NCBI RefSeq assembly: GCF_037137055.1
Contig: NZ_JBBBNY010000004.1
Span: 186,001 to 250,000 of the forward strand
Direction of reading: 5' to 3'
Length of the DNA: 64,000 nt
DNA from: Frateuria_A yonginensis
GTDB taxonomy: Bacteria; Pseudomonadota; Gammaproteobacteria; Xanthomonadales; Rhodanobacteraceae
Shown: piece by piece, positions 36,132 to 43,571 of the stretch
How positions within the stretch are numbered: position 1 is the stretch's first letter
How the letters are laid out: each line of letters starts with the position of its first letter
The notes under the pieces: generated by a model
Database searches by the model: none
What the model saw: the letters and a program-made list of their open reading frames with translations, nothing else
Told to the model about the DNA's origin: nothing
Position numbers and translations under genes: made by a program

Positions 36132-36160
36132 CTGAACTTGCCGCCGGCTTGATCTATACT
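36132..36160 (+). promoter_or_regulatory. Candidate promoter of the cytochrome c gene
   Basis: ctgaac (36132-36137, weak -35) is followed by a 17-bp spacer and TATACT (36155-36160). A start at about 36167 gives a leader of about 67 nt to the GTG at 36234. The rest of the 35937-36233 gap holds only the upstream region of mdtA. Confidence 0.45.
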
Positions 36161-36233
36161 CTGCGGCTTGTTTGCCTGCGCTGGCGGCCCACGGGCGGCC
36201 GGCACGTCCCGTCGATCATCTGGAGTTACTTGC

Positions 36234-36767
36234 GTGAGCGGTTCCCTGACCAAATCGGACCAGAGCTTCATCCGCCAGTTCGGCTGGCTGATCGCCGGTC
36301 TTCACGTGCTGGCGCTGGTCTTGCTCATCATGGCCTACGTCATCTACACCCACGAGCCGAAGGAAACCAATCCGCACGCGGCACAGAAGGTCGCCGAGCG
36401 CCTGGCCCCGGCCGGTGCGGTGTACGCCGGCGACACCGGCCGCGCCGCCATGCAGGCCGCGCAGGAAGCCGCCGCCAAGGCTGCGGCCGCGCAGGTCGCC
36501 TTCGGCGGCAGCACCGACGGCAAGACCATCTACGACGGCCTGTGCCACAGCTGCCACACCGCCGGCGTGGCCGGCGCGCCCAAGCTGGGCGACAAGGCCG
36601 CCTGGGCGCCACGCATCGCGCAGGGCATCGACGTCCTGGTGCAGCACGCGATCAACGGCTACCACGGTCCGGACGGCAACTTCATGCCGCCCAAGGGCGG
36701 CATGCCGTCGCTCACCGACGAGCAGGTGAAGAACACCGTGCACTGGATCGTCGACCAGGCCAAGTAA
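36234..36767 (+). CDS. Membrane-anchored cytochrome c5-family protein
   Basis: 177 residues starting at GTG (36234) with TGGAG eight bases upstream; an upstream in-frame ATG at 36168 is rejected because it would add a basic sequence with no Shine-Dalgarno. The N-terminal helix WLIAGLHVLALVLLIMAYVIY anchors it. An Ala/Lys-rich linker (AMQAAQEAAAKAAAAQ) leads to a class I haem domain: CHSCH at about residues 103-107 and the Met ligand in MPPKGGMPS. Probably carries electrons in the periplasm to a terminal oxidase. A strong terminator follows. Confidence 0.9.
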   Translation: MSGSLTKSDQSFIRQFGWLIAGLHVLALVLLIMAYVIYTHEPKETNPHAAQKVAERLAPAGAVYAGDTGRAAMQAAQEAAAKAAAAQVAFGGSTDGKTIYDGLCHSCHTAGVAGAPKLGDKAAWAPRIAQGIDVLVQHAINGYHGPDGNFMPPKGGMPSLTDEQVKNTVHWIVDQAK

Positions 36768-36790
36768 GCCTTCCGCCTGCATGCTCGATC

Positions 36791-36818
36791 GAAAACGCCG
36801 CCCCCGGGCGGCGTTTTC
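36791..36818 (+). terminator. Rho-independent terminator after cytochrome c gene
   Basis: Perfect 13-bp stem gaaaacgccgccc/gggcggcgttttc with a 2-base loop (in practice a slightly shorter stem and larger loop) and a T run within the 3' arm. Confidence 0.88.
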
Positions 36819-36844
36819 ATTGGGCCACCGACAGTTCCCACCCA

Positions 36845-36926
36845 GTAGGCGCGAGCTTGCTCGCGATGCCCTCGGACCACGGCGTTCGGGTGCCCAGAAG
36901 ACCATCGCGAGCAAGCTCGCGCCTAC
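36845..36926. repeat. REP-like inverted pair overlapping the acpH stop codon
   Basis: 24-bp arms at 36845-36868 and 36903-36926 are perfect reverse complements (core gcgagcttgctcgcgatg), 34 bp apart. On the minus strand the second arm begins GTAGGCGCGAGC, and its TAG is the stop codon of acpH. The pair therefore defines the end of that protein. Confidence 0.9.
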
Positions 36927-37510
36927 GGATGCGGCGGGGTCCACTCCCGGGCGAACCGCTGCAACTGCGGGAAGAAGGCTTCGAAGCGCTGCTGCAACGG
37001 GCCATCCAGAGCCTGCAGCAGCGGCAGCATCCGGTCCAGCGGATTGTCCCGGCGCAGCCGCTGGCCGATGCCGGCCAGCGCGCGGCCGATCGCGGCCGGG
37101 TCGGCGTAGCCGGCCGGCAGGTCGTGTGCGTGCATGTAGCGCGCGAAACGCCGTGCGGCCGGCGGCAACAGGGCCTGGTGCCGGTCCAGCAGGCCGCGCA
37201 GGCCACTCGAGTACGGCGCCAGCGGCACCGCCGACCAGCGCGCGAAATCGCGCGCCAGGCAGTGGTCGAACCACACGTCCAACGCGATGCCGGCGTAGCG
37301 CCGGTACGGTGGCGGAAACAGCGCGCGCGCCGCCGCCACCTCCGCATGGCGGTCGGTATAGCCGTCCACCGCGCGGTGCAGCGCGATGCCTTCGCGCACG
37401 GCGGCCGGCCACGCCGGGTCCGGCGTGCCGCGCACGAAGTCGCCGAGCACGCCGCCCAGGCGCCGGCCCTCGTCGTCGCCGGCCAGCACGGCGTGGGCGA
37501 GGTGATTCAT
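36923..37510 (-). CDS. acpH: Acyl-carrier-protein phosphodiesterase (DUF479/AcpH family)
   Basis: 195 residues; removes the 4'-phosphopantetheine arm from holo-ACP. The N-terminus MNHLAHAVLAG, the GGVLGDFVRG motif near residue 20, the HRAVDGYTDRH region and DVWFDHCLARDFARW near residue 80 match the HD-like metal site of the family. RRDNPL near residue 165 is also conserved. The stop codon belongs to a REP arm, so the C-terminal REWTPPHP end is set by that element. Divergent from the hydrolase at 37571, with 60 bp between starts. Confidence 0.88.
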   Translation of the reverse strand: MNHLAHAVLAGDDEGRRLGGVLGDFVRGTPDPAWPAAVREGIALHRAVDGYTDRHAEVAAARALFPPPYRRYAGIALDVWFDHCLARDFARWSAVPLAPYSSGLRGLLDRHQALLPPAARRFARYMHAHDLPAGYADPAAIGRALAGIGQRLRRDNPLDRMLPLLQALDGPLQQRFEAFFPQLQRFAREWTPPHP

Positions 37511-37557
37511 GGTCGCCGTCCGCGCCGGCACCACGGCCGATGCACGACGCCGACGGT

Positions 37558-37563
37558 TATCAT
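37558..37563 (+). promoter_or_regulatory. Candidate -10 box of the alpha/beta hydrolase, near-leaderless
   Basis: TATCAT is followed by seven bases and the ATG at 37571. No Shine-Dalgarno is present. Confidence 0.4.
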
Positions 37564-37570
37564 TGCGCGC

Positions 37571-38263
37571 ATGACGCCCATTCCCACTCTTCCCGACGAC
37601 CCTGCCGCGTTCCCGCAGGAAGAAGCGAGCTTCGCGCTCGACGGGCCGGCCGGCAAGCTGGAGACCATCGCCAGCCCCGCCGCGCCCGCCGACGCGCGCC
37701 GCGGCGTGGCGCTGATCTGCCACCCCAACCCGGTGCAGGGCGGCACCATGCACAACAAGGTGGTGACCATGCTCGAGCGCAGCCTGCGCGAGTCGGGGCT
37801 GGACACCGTGCGCTTCAACTTCCGCGGCACCGGCGCCTCCGAGGGCCGCTACGACGAGGGCAACGGCGAGAGCGAGGATCTCGCCGCCGTGGTCGCCTGG
37901 GCGCGCCGCGTGCGGCCCGGCGATGCGCTGTGGCTGGCCGGGTTCTCCTTCGGCAGCTACGTGACCATCCGCAACGCGGTGCGACTGCGGGCCGATGCGC
38001 TGGTCAGCATCGCGCCGCCGGCCGGGCGCTTCGCGCTGCAGACCGTGCAGGTGCCCACCTGCCCCTGGCTGATCGTGCAGGGCGAGGCCGACGAGGTGGT
38101 CGAGCCGCAGGACGTGTTCGACTGGATCGCCGGGCTGCCGGTGGCACCCGAGGTGGTGCGCATGCCCGAGACCAGCCACTTCTTCCACCGCCGGCTGATG
38201 GACCTGCGCGGCGCGGTCAAGCACGCGGTACAGCCGTGGCTGCCGCCGCCGCGGGCCGGATGA
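37571..38263 (+). CDS. Alpha/beta hydrolase
   Basis: 230 residues, cytoplasmic. The nucleophile elbow is GFSFGSY (Ser at about residue 125), the acid is probably Asp in QGEADEVV, and the His is in SHFFHRR. LICHPNPVQGGTMHNKVV and FRGTGASEGRYDEG mark the oxyanion and cap-free core shared with small serine esterases. The substrate is unknown. It starts 60 bp from divergent acpH; zapE follows 85 bp downstream. Confidence 0.85.
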   Translation: MTPIPTLPDDPAAFPQEEASFALDGPAGKLETIASPAAPADARRGVALICHPNPVQGGTMHNKVVTMLERSLRESGLDTVRFNFRGTGASEGRYDEGNGESEDLAAVVAWARRVRPGDALWLAGFSFGSYVTIRNAVRLRADALVSIAPPAGRFALQTVQVPTCPWLIVQGEADEVVEPQDVFDWIAGLPVAPEVVRMPETSHFFHRRLMDLRGAVKHAVQPWLPPPRAG

Positions 38264-38348
38264 GCGGCCTCGCGTTCCCTTCTCCTGCACGATCCCCCGC
38301 CCCGCGCCCGAGCGCGGAAGGGGCACTGCGGCCTGTCGCCCTGCCTGC

Positions 38349-39461
38349 ATGACCGAAGCCCTGCTCCCTCCTTCCGCGCGCTACCACGAGGGCGTCGCCG
38401 CGCACCGCTGGGAAGCCGACCCGGCACAGCTCGCGGTGTTGCCCGAACTCGACCGCCTGCATGCGCAGCTGTGCGCCGCGCGCGGCAACGGCGGCCTGCT
38501 CGGCCGGCTGAAGTCGTTGTTCGGCGAGGAGCCGCGCGCGCCGGTGCCGGGCCTGTACCTGTGGGGCAGCGTGGGCCGCGGCAAGACCTTCCTGATGGAC
38601 CTGTTCGCCGCCAGCCTGCCGCACGGCGTGGCCCTGCGCCGCCACTTCCACCGCTTCATGGGCGAGGTGCACGCGCACCTGCGCGAGCTGGGCGAACGCG
38701 CCGATCCGCTGGAGACGGTGGCCGAAGGCCTGGCCGCGCGCTGCCGCGTGCTGTGCCTGGACGAGTTCCTGGTCGCCGACATCGGCGATGCGATGATCCT
38801 GGCGAACCTGCTCGACGCCCTGTTCCGTCGCGGCGTGGCGCTGGTCACCACCTCGAACACCGCGCCGGCGAACCTGTATCGCGACGGCCTGCAGCGGGCG
38901 CGCTTCCTGCCGGCGATCGCGCTGCTCGAGCGGCACTGCCACGTGGTGGAGATGGTCTCGCCGCACGACTGGCGCCTGCGCGCGCTGACCCGGGCCTCGG
39001 TCTACCTCACCCCGCCCGGCGCCGAGGCCGAGCGCACGCTGGCGCGCATCTTCGCCAGCCAGGCGCAGGACGAGCCGCGCGAGGGCGGCACGCTGGAGGT
39101 CAACGGCCGCCCGATCCCGGTACGCCGGCAGGCCGAAGGCGTGCTGTGGTTCGACTTCGAGGCACTGTGCGAGGGCCCGCGCGCGGTCGCCGACTACATC
39201 GCGCTGGCCCGCCGCGTACCGACCGTGATCGTCTCCAACGTGCCGCAGTTCTCCATCTACAGCGAGGATGCGGCCAAGCGTTTCGTGCTGCTGGTCGACG
39301 AGTTCTACGACCGCCGCGTCAAGCTGGTGCTCTCGGCCGCCGCGCCGATCACCGAGCTGTACGACGGCGAACGCCACCGCGCGGAGTTCGGCCGCACCGA
39401 GTCGCGCCTGATCGAGATGCAGAGCGAGGACTACCTCGCCCTGCCGCACCGGCCGGACTGA
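38349..39461 (+). CDS. zapE: Cell division ATPase ZapE (AFG1-like)
   Basis: 370 residues. P-loop GSVGRGKTFLMDLF at about residue 74, Walker B LCLDEFLVAD at about 136, sensor region VTTSNTAPANLYRDGLQRARFLPAI, and the C-terminal FSIYSEDAAKRFVLLVDEFYD typical of AFG1/ZapE. In E. coli it associates with the Z-ring and affects its stability under stress. Standard length for the family. Confidence 0.93.
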   Translation: MTEALLPPSARYHEGVAAHRWEADPAQLAVLPELDRLHAQLCAARGNGGLLGRLKSLFGEEPRAPVPGLYLWGSVGRGKTFLMDLFAASLPHGVALRRHFHRFMGEVHAHLRELGERADPLETVAEGLAARCRVLCLDEFLVADIGDAMILANLLDALFRRGVALVTTSNTAPANLYRDGLQRARFLPAIALLERHCHVVEMVSPHDWRLRALTRASVYLTPPGAEAERTLARIFASQAQDEPREGGTLEVNGRPIPVRRQAEGVLWFDFEALCEGPRAVADYIALARRVPTVIVSNVPQFSIYSEDAAKRFVLLVDEFYDRRVKLVLSAAAPITELYDGERHRAEFGRTESRLIEMQSEDYLALPHRPD

Positions 39462-39550
39462 CCCCACCATGATTGCGGCCGCCGTGGCGGAAGTACCCTG
39501 CCGCGAGGGTTTGCGGCATCCCGAGGGGCGGTCCTGACAGGGAGGACGCC

Positions 39551-41350
39551 ATGCACACGACGCTGGAGCAGGACCTGGCGCGAAACCCGCACGACGGACC
39601 CGCGATCGTTTCGTCCGCCGACCGCATGAGCGCCTGCGCGGACGGCTTCGTCGTGCCCGGCTTCGACGCGGTGGCGCGGCTGGCGGCCGGTTCGCTGCAG
39701 GTGGCGATGGTCGCGCTGGTGCTCAACGACGGCAGCGCGTACTGGTACAGCGCCGAGCCGGGCCGGGCCGGCACGCCGTACGGGCTGCACCCGCTCTACC
39801 TCGAGGCGGCCCGCCGCGGCAGCGCGCAGATTCTGCCGGACATCGCCGCCGACGCGCGCTTCCGCGACACGCCGCCGCTCACCGGCCCCGTGCCGGCGCC
39901 GCTGCGCTTCTTCGCCTGCGAGCCGGTGCACACCCTGAGCGGCCGGCACGTCGGCGCGCTGTGCGTGATGGACCCCGCGCCGCGGCACGATCTGGACGGC
40001 GCCGCGCGTGCCACGCTGCGGGACGCGGCGCGGCTGGCCGGTGCCGGCGTGGTGCTGGGCGGCTACCTCGGCCGCACCGATCCGGTCACCCAGTTGCCGC
40101 ATCGCAGCGCCTTCTTCGAGGACCTGCGCTCGCGCCAGCAGCACGGCGCACAGCGCGCCTGGCTGGTGGCGATCGAGGTGGCGCCGGTGGACCGCTTCAA
40201 CGCCTTTGTGCGGGCGATGGGCTTTCCCTACGCCGACGAGCTGATGCGTGCCGTGGCCGGCCGCCTGCAGGCCTGGATGCCGTCGGACACCCACCTGTAC
40301 CAGGTCGGCGTGACCCGCTTCGCCGCCGTGCTGCCGGAGGGGTCGCCGGCGCTCGGCCCGGTGCAGCTGGACCAGCTCGTGGCGCTGCTGCGCACGCCGT
40401 TCGACTGCCTGGGCATTCCGCTCACACTGCAGCCGGGCGTGGGTCTGCTCGATCTGGACGTACGCCAGCTGCAGGGCACCGACCCGTTGCGGCGCGTGAT
40501 GAGTGCCTCGCACGCGGCACAGCACAGCGCACGCGGCTGGGCGCTGTACTCGCGCAGCCAGGACGAGCGGCACCGGCAGGAGTTCTTCCTGGTAACCGAG
40601 CTGGCCGCCGCGCTCACCGAGCGCACCGAACTGGACCTGCACTACCAGCCGCGCGTGCGCCTGGAGGACGGCCGGTGCATGACGCTGGAGGCGCTGGTGC
40701 GCTGGCACCATCCGACCCTGGGCACCGTCCCGCCGGACCAGTTCGTGCCGCTGGCCGAGCGTGCCGGGCTGATGCGCACGCTGACCGGCTGGGTGCTCGA
40801 TCACGGCGTGGCCCAGCTGGCTGCCTGGCTGCGCGCCGGCCACGACGTCGGCCTCTCGATCAACGTCTCCAACGCCGACTTCGACGCCGACCTGGTGACC
40901 CGCCTGCAGGCGGTGACCACGCGCCACGGCGTCGAGGCGGCGCGGCTGGAGCTGGAGTTCACCGAGAGTACGCTGCTGCAGCACAACGACGACACGCGCC
41001 GGCACCTGGCTGCCGTGCGCGACCTGGGTACGGGCATCGCCATCGACGATTTCGGCACCGGCTACAGCAACCTCGCCTCGCTGCGGCAGATGCCGGCGAC
41101 CTGCCTGAAGATCGACCAGTCCTTCGTGCGCTCGATGGACGCCAGCCGCCACGACGCGGCGATCGTGCGCTCGATCGCCGCCCTGGCCCGCGACCTGGGC
41201 TTCCGCGTGGTGGTCGAGGGCGTGGAGACCGCGGACATCTACGCCGCCGTGCGCGGCATGGCCTGCGACGAGGTGCAGGGTTTCCACGTCTCCCGTCCGC
41301 TGCCGGCGGCGGCCGTGCCCGCGTGGCTGGAGGCCCGGCACCGCGGCTGA
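39551..41350 (+). CDS. GAF-degenerate GGDEF-EAL protein, likely c-di-GMP phosphodiesterase
   Basis: 599 residues with no membrane helix. A GAF-like sensor spans about 25-175. A GGDEF-fold region (about 180-345) has lost its signature: the expected site reads GVTRF. The EAL domain (about 360-595) appears complete: EAL in TLEALVRWHHP, Asn in LSINVSNADF, Glu in EFTEST, DD in IDDFGTGYS, Lys in LKIDQSF, Glu in VEGVET and Gln in EVQGFHVSRP. It therefore probably cleaves c-di-GMP, with the GGDEF remnant as a regulatory module. GGGAGG precedes the ATG at 39551. Confidence 0.9.
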   Translation: MHTTLEQDLARNPHDGPAIVSSADRMSACADGFVVPGFDAVARLAAGSLQVAMVALVLNDGSAYWYSAEPGRAGTPYGLHPLYLEAARRGSAQILPDIAADARFRDTPPLTGPVPAPLRFFACEPVHTLSGRHVGALCVMDPAPRHDLDGAARATLRDAARLAGAGVVLGGYLGRTDPVTQLPHRSAFFEDLRSRQQHGAQRAWLVAIEVAPVDRFNAFVRAMGFPYADELMRAVAGRLQAWMPSDTHLYQVGVTRFAAVLPEGSPALGPVQLDQLVALLRTPFDCLGIPLTLQPGVGLLDLDVRQLQGTDPLRRVMSASHAAQHSARGWALYSRSQDERHRQEFFLVTELAAALTERTELDLHYQPRVRLEDGRCMTLEALVRWHHPTLGTVPPDQFVPLAERAGLMRTLTGWVLDHGVAQLAAWLRAGHDVGLSINVSNADFDADLVTRLQAVTTRHGVEAARLELEFTESTLLQHNDDTRRHLAAVRDLGTGIAIDDFGTGYSNLASLRQMPATCLKIDQSFVRSMDASRHDAAIVRSIAALARDLGFRVVVEGVETADIYAAVRGMACDEVQGFHVSRPLPAAAVPAWLEARHRG

Positions 41351-41361
41351 TCCGGCGTCGG

Positions 41362-41832
41362 TCAGTCGGGCTTGCCGGCCTTCAGCACGCTGACCTTGCC
41401 GTTGGCCTCCAGCCGCGCCTCGACCACCTCGCTGATCTCGTGCAGGCCTTTCTCGCGCAGTGCGCGGCGGAACGCCGCCTCGGACATGTCGTGCCGGCGC
41501 AGGGCGTCGTGCAGGATCTTGCCATCGCGCGCGACCAGGCTGTCCTTGCCTTCCACCACGCGGTCCAGCCACGGCCAGCGCGCGCAGGTCCAGGCGATCG
41601 CCTTGTCCAGCAGGAAGATCGCCAGCACGCCGATGATCGCCGCCAGCGGCGACTTGTCGTCGCCGATGATGGCCTGGCGCAGGGTGCCGCCGACCAGGAT
41701 CAGCACCACGATGTCGAAGGTGGTCATCTCGCCGAACGAGCGCTTGCCGATCAGGCGCAGCAGGATCAGCAGGCCGAGGTAGACGCCGGCGCCGCGCAGC
41801 GCGTAGACCCACCACGGATCGGTGAGATGCAT
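41362..41832 (-). CDS. DUF421 (YetF-like) membrane protein
   Basis: 156 residues. About three N-terminal membrane helices (VYALRGAGVYLGLLILLRLIG, TFDIVVLILVGGTLRQAI, LAAIIGVLAIFLLDKAI) carry the GKRSFGEMTTFD motif of DUF421, followed by a small cytosolic domain with LVARDGKILHDALRRHDMSE. The biochemical role is unknown; YetF relatives are linked to stress and spores in Bacillus. It starts 4 bp after the upstream short-chain dehydrogenase gene and is almost certainly cotranscribed with it. Confidence 0.88.
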   Translation of the reverse strand: MHLTDPWWVYALRGAGVYLGLLILLRLIGKRSFGEMTTFDIVVLILVGGTLRQAIIGDDKSPLAAIIGVLAIFLLDKAIAWTCARWPWLDRVVEGKDSLVARDGKILHDALRRHDMSEAAFRRALREKGLHEISEVVEARLEANGKVSVLKAGKPD

Positions 41833-41836
41833 CGGG

Positions 41837-42868
41837 TCACCCGGTCGAACCGCCCATCACCGGCAGGATCGCGCCACTGATGTAGCTGGAGCAGCTCGGT
41901 GCCGCCAGGAACACGTAGGCCGGGGAGAGCTCCTCCGGCTGCGCCGGTCGGCCCCACGGGTTCTGCTGGCCGAACTTGGCCACCTGCTTGGCGGATTTGT
42001 CGGCGGGATTGAGCGGCGTCCACACCGGGCCCGGCGCCACCGCGTTCACGCGGATGCCGCGCGAGACCAGGTTGCTCGCCAGCGACATGGTGAAGGCGTG
42101 GATGGCGCCCTTGGTGGCCGAGTAGTCGAGCAGGTGCGCGTTGCCGAACAGGCCGGTTTCCGAACCGGTGTTGATGATCGCGCTGCCCTCGTGCAGGTAC
42201 GGCAGGGCCGCCTTGGCCATGTGGAAGTAGCCGTAGATGTTGGTGCGCATGGTGAGGTCGAAGTGCTCCTCCGTGATGTCCTCCAGCGCGTCGGCGTGTT
42301 CCTGGAAGGCGGCGTTGTTGACCAGCACGTCGAGCCGGCCGAAGGCGTCGAGCGTCCGCTGCACCGCCTGCTCGCAGAAGGCCGGGTCCTTCACGTCGCC
42401 ACGGATCAGCAGGCAGCGGCGGCCTTCCTTCTCCACGTAGCGCTGGGTCTCGCGCGCGTCCTCGTCCTCGGACAGGTACACCACCGCCACGTCCGCGCCC
42501 TCGCGCGCGAACAGCACGGCCACCGCGCGACCGATGCCCGAGTCGCCGCCGGTGATGATCGCCGCCATGTCCTCCAGCTTGCCGCTGCCGCGATAGGCGG
42601 GCGCCTCGAACTGCGGGCGCGGCTGCAGCTTGGCCTCCCGGCCCGGCTTGGCCAGGTGCTGCTCGGGCAGCGGCGTGCGGGGCTTGGACCGCGGGCTGGT
42701 CTGGCCCGGCGGCTTCTTCGTGGCGCTCTTCTTGGCGGCGGACTTGGATGCCTTGGCCTGCTGCTTCTGCTGGTCCCTGGCGTCGATCTGCGACTGCACG
42801 CGCCGCTCCTTGGCGACGGCGCGGCCCGCCCCGTTGCCGCGCTTGGAGGTGGTTTTGGAGGTGGCCAT
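41837..42868 (-). CDS. Short-chain dehydrogenase (YghA/GSP39-like) with lysine-rich N-terminal extension
   Basis: 343 residues. The SDR core starts at about residue 95: the cofactor loop TGGDSGIGRA, NNAA at about 178, catalytic Ser in NTGSETG, YSATKG (Tyr and Lys) and the PGPV loop. This is the general-stress-protein subgroup. Before it stands a 65-residue extra region rich in Lys, Ser, Gln and Arg (QQKQQAKASKSAAKKSATKK), histone-H1-like and likely disordered. The start at 42868 is supported by GGGAG. It may bind nucleic acid or act as a localisation tail. Paired with DUF421 downstream. Confidence 0.88.
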   Translation of the reverse strand: MATSKTTSKRGNGAGRAVAKERRVQSQIDARDQQKQQAKASKSAAKKSATKKPPGQTSPRSKPRTPLPEQHLAKPGREAKLQPRPQFEAPAYRGSGKLEDMAAIITGGDSGIGRAVAVLFAREGADVAVVYLSEDEDARETQRYVEKEGRRCLLIRGDVKDPAFCEQAVQRTLDAFGRLDVLVNNAAFQEHADALEDITEEHFDLTMRTNIYGYFHMAKAALPYLHEGSAIINTGSETGLFGNAHLLDYSATKGAIHAFTMSLASNLVSRGIRVNAVAPGPVWTPLNPADKSAKQVAKFGQQNPWGRPAQPEELSPAYVFLAAPSCSSYISGAILPVMGGSTG

Positions 42869-43077
42869 CGTGCACTCCCGTAGTGGCTGCGTATGGCTCG
42901 CGACGATAGGCAGCGCGCCGTGGCGGACAGGTGAGTGGGACCAGCGCGGTTGCTGACGGGCCGACCACGCGGTGTCCTTCCCCGAGCCCCAAGGGCAGCA
43001 GCGTTCCGGCGAAGCGGAGCCTGGCAGCACCAACCCTCCGCCGAAGCCCCGGACTGCCGCCGTCGACGCGGCGCCCG

Positions 43078-43125
43078 ACACCAAATGTTGGGTTGACCGC
43101 GGCATCACAGCCCGATATGTTGTGT
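43078..43125 (+). promoter_or_regulatory. nrdA promoter with two candidate NrdR boxes
   Basis: Box 1 acaccaaatgttgggt (43078-43093) and box 2 gcccgatatgttgtgt (43110-43125) each match the NrdR consensus acacwatatatwgtgt at 12 of 16 positions. They are exactly 32 bp apart, three helical turns, as in paired NrdR sites. They flank and overlap a good sigma-70 promoter: TTGACC (43093-43098), 17-bp spacer, TATGTT (43116-43121). Transcription would begin at about 43128, the first bases of the riboswitch. Confidence 0.72.
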
Positions 43126-43126
43126 C

Positions 43127-43318
43127 CGTCGGTGCCCGCCCAGACGATCGTGTCGGTCGGGCTTAAAAGGGAATCCGGTGCGAATCCGGAACTGCCCCGC
43201 AGCGGTAAGCGGAAACGAACGCCTTCACATGCACTGGGCCGCCGCGCCTGGGAAGCGAAGGCAAGTAGGCGGGATCGAACGATCCCAGGTCCGCGAGTCC
43301 GAAGACCTGCCGGCACGC
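43127..43318 (+). ncRNA. Cobalamin (B12) riboswitch controlling nrdA
   Basis: The conserved B12-box elements occur in order: ggtgcc (43131-43136), gcttaaaagggaatccggtg (43161-43180), cgaatccggaactgccccgc (43181-43200), agcggtaagcgg, cactggg, tgggaagcg and, near the 3' end, gagtccgaagacctgcc. This is the Rfam RF00174 consensus pattern. A hairpin ggcccc/gggcc lies just after it. The ATG of nrdA is about 250 bases downstream, so the expression platform lies in a long leader (43319-43571) in which I see no gene. When B12 is bound, expression is expected to fall. Confidence 0.93.
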
Positions 43319-43571
43319 CAGGCCCCAAGGGCCGGCGGTCGCGCCTCCTGAGACGCGCCCGTCCGACCCTGACGCGACCCGGCGCGGGTGGCCGCTTCCG
43401 CGGGGAGGCGCGTCGCATGCGGAGATCCGTTCGTCCGCGTGATGCGTGTCCTCCGTGCAAGCGAAAACCTCAGGCCCTGCGCGCGGGAGCAGGCGTTTGA
43501 CGATTTCGGAACCGTCGCGTCGGGGCGCTCTCCTCCGTCACGGCGCGGCGGCTTCCTTTCCGGAGATCCGC

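Noticed and set aside
36168..36233. ATG start 66 bases upstream for the cytochrome c gene
   Set aside because: Would add 22 residues unlike a signal anchor; the GTG at 36234 has a good Shine-Dalgarno and gives the expected N-terminus.
39551..41350. Diguanylate cyclase activity for the GGDEF-like region
   Set aside because: The signature site reads GVTRF and no metal-binding acidic pair is present; only the EAL domain keeps its catalytic residues.
42931..43500. Open frame across the 42.9-43.5 kb gap
   Set aside because: It runs through the promoter, NrdR boxes and B12 riboswitch and has no recognisable protein features.
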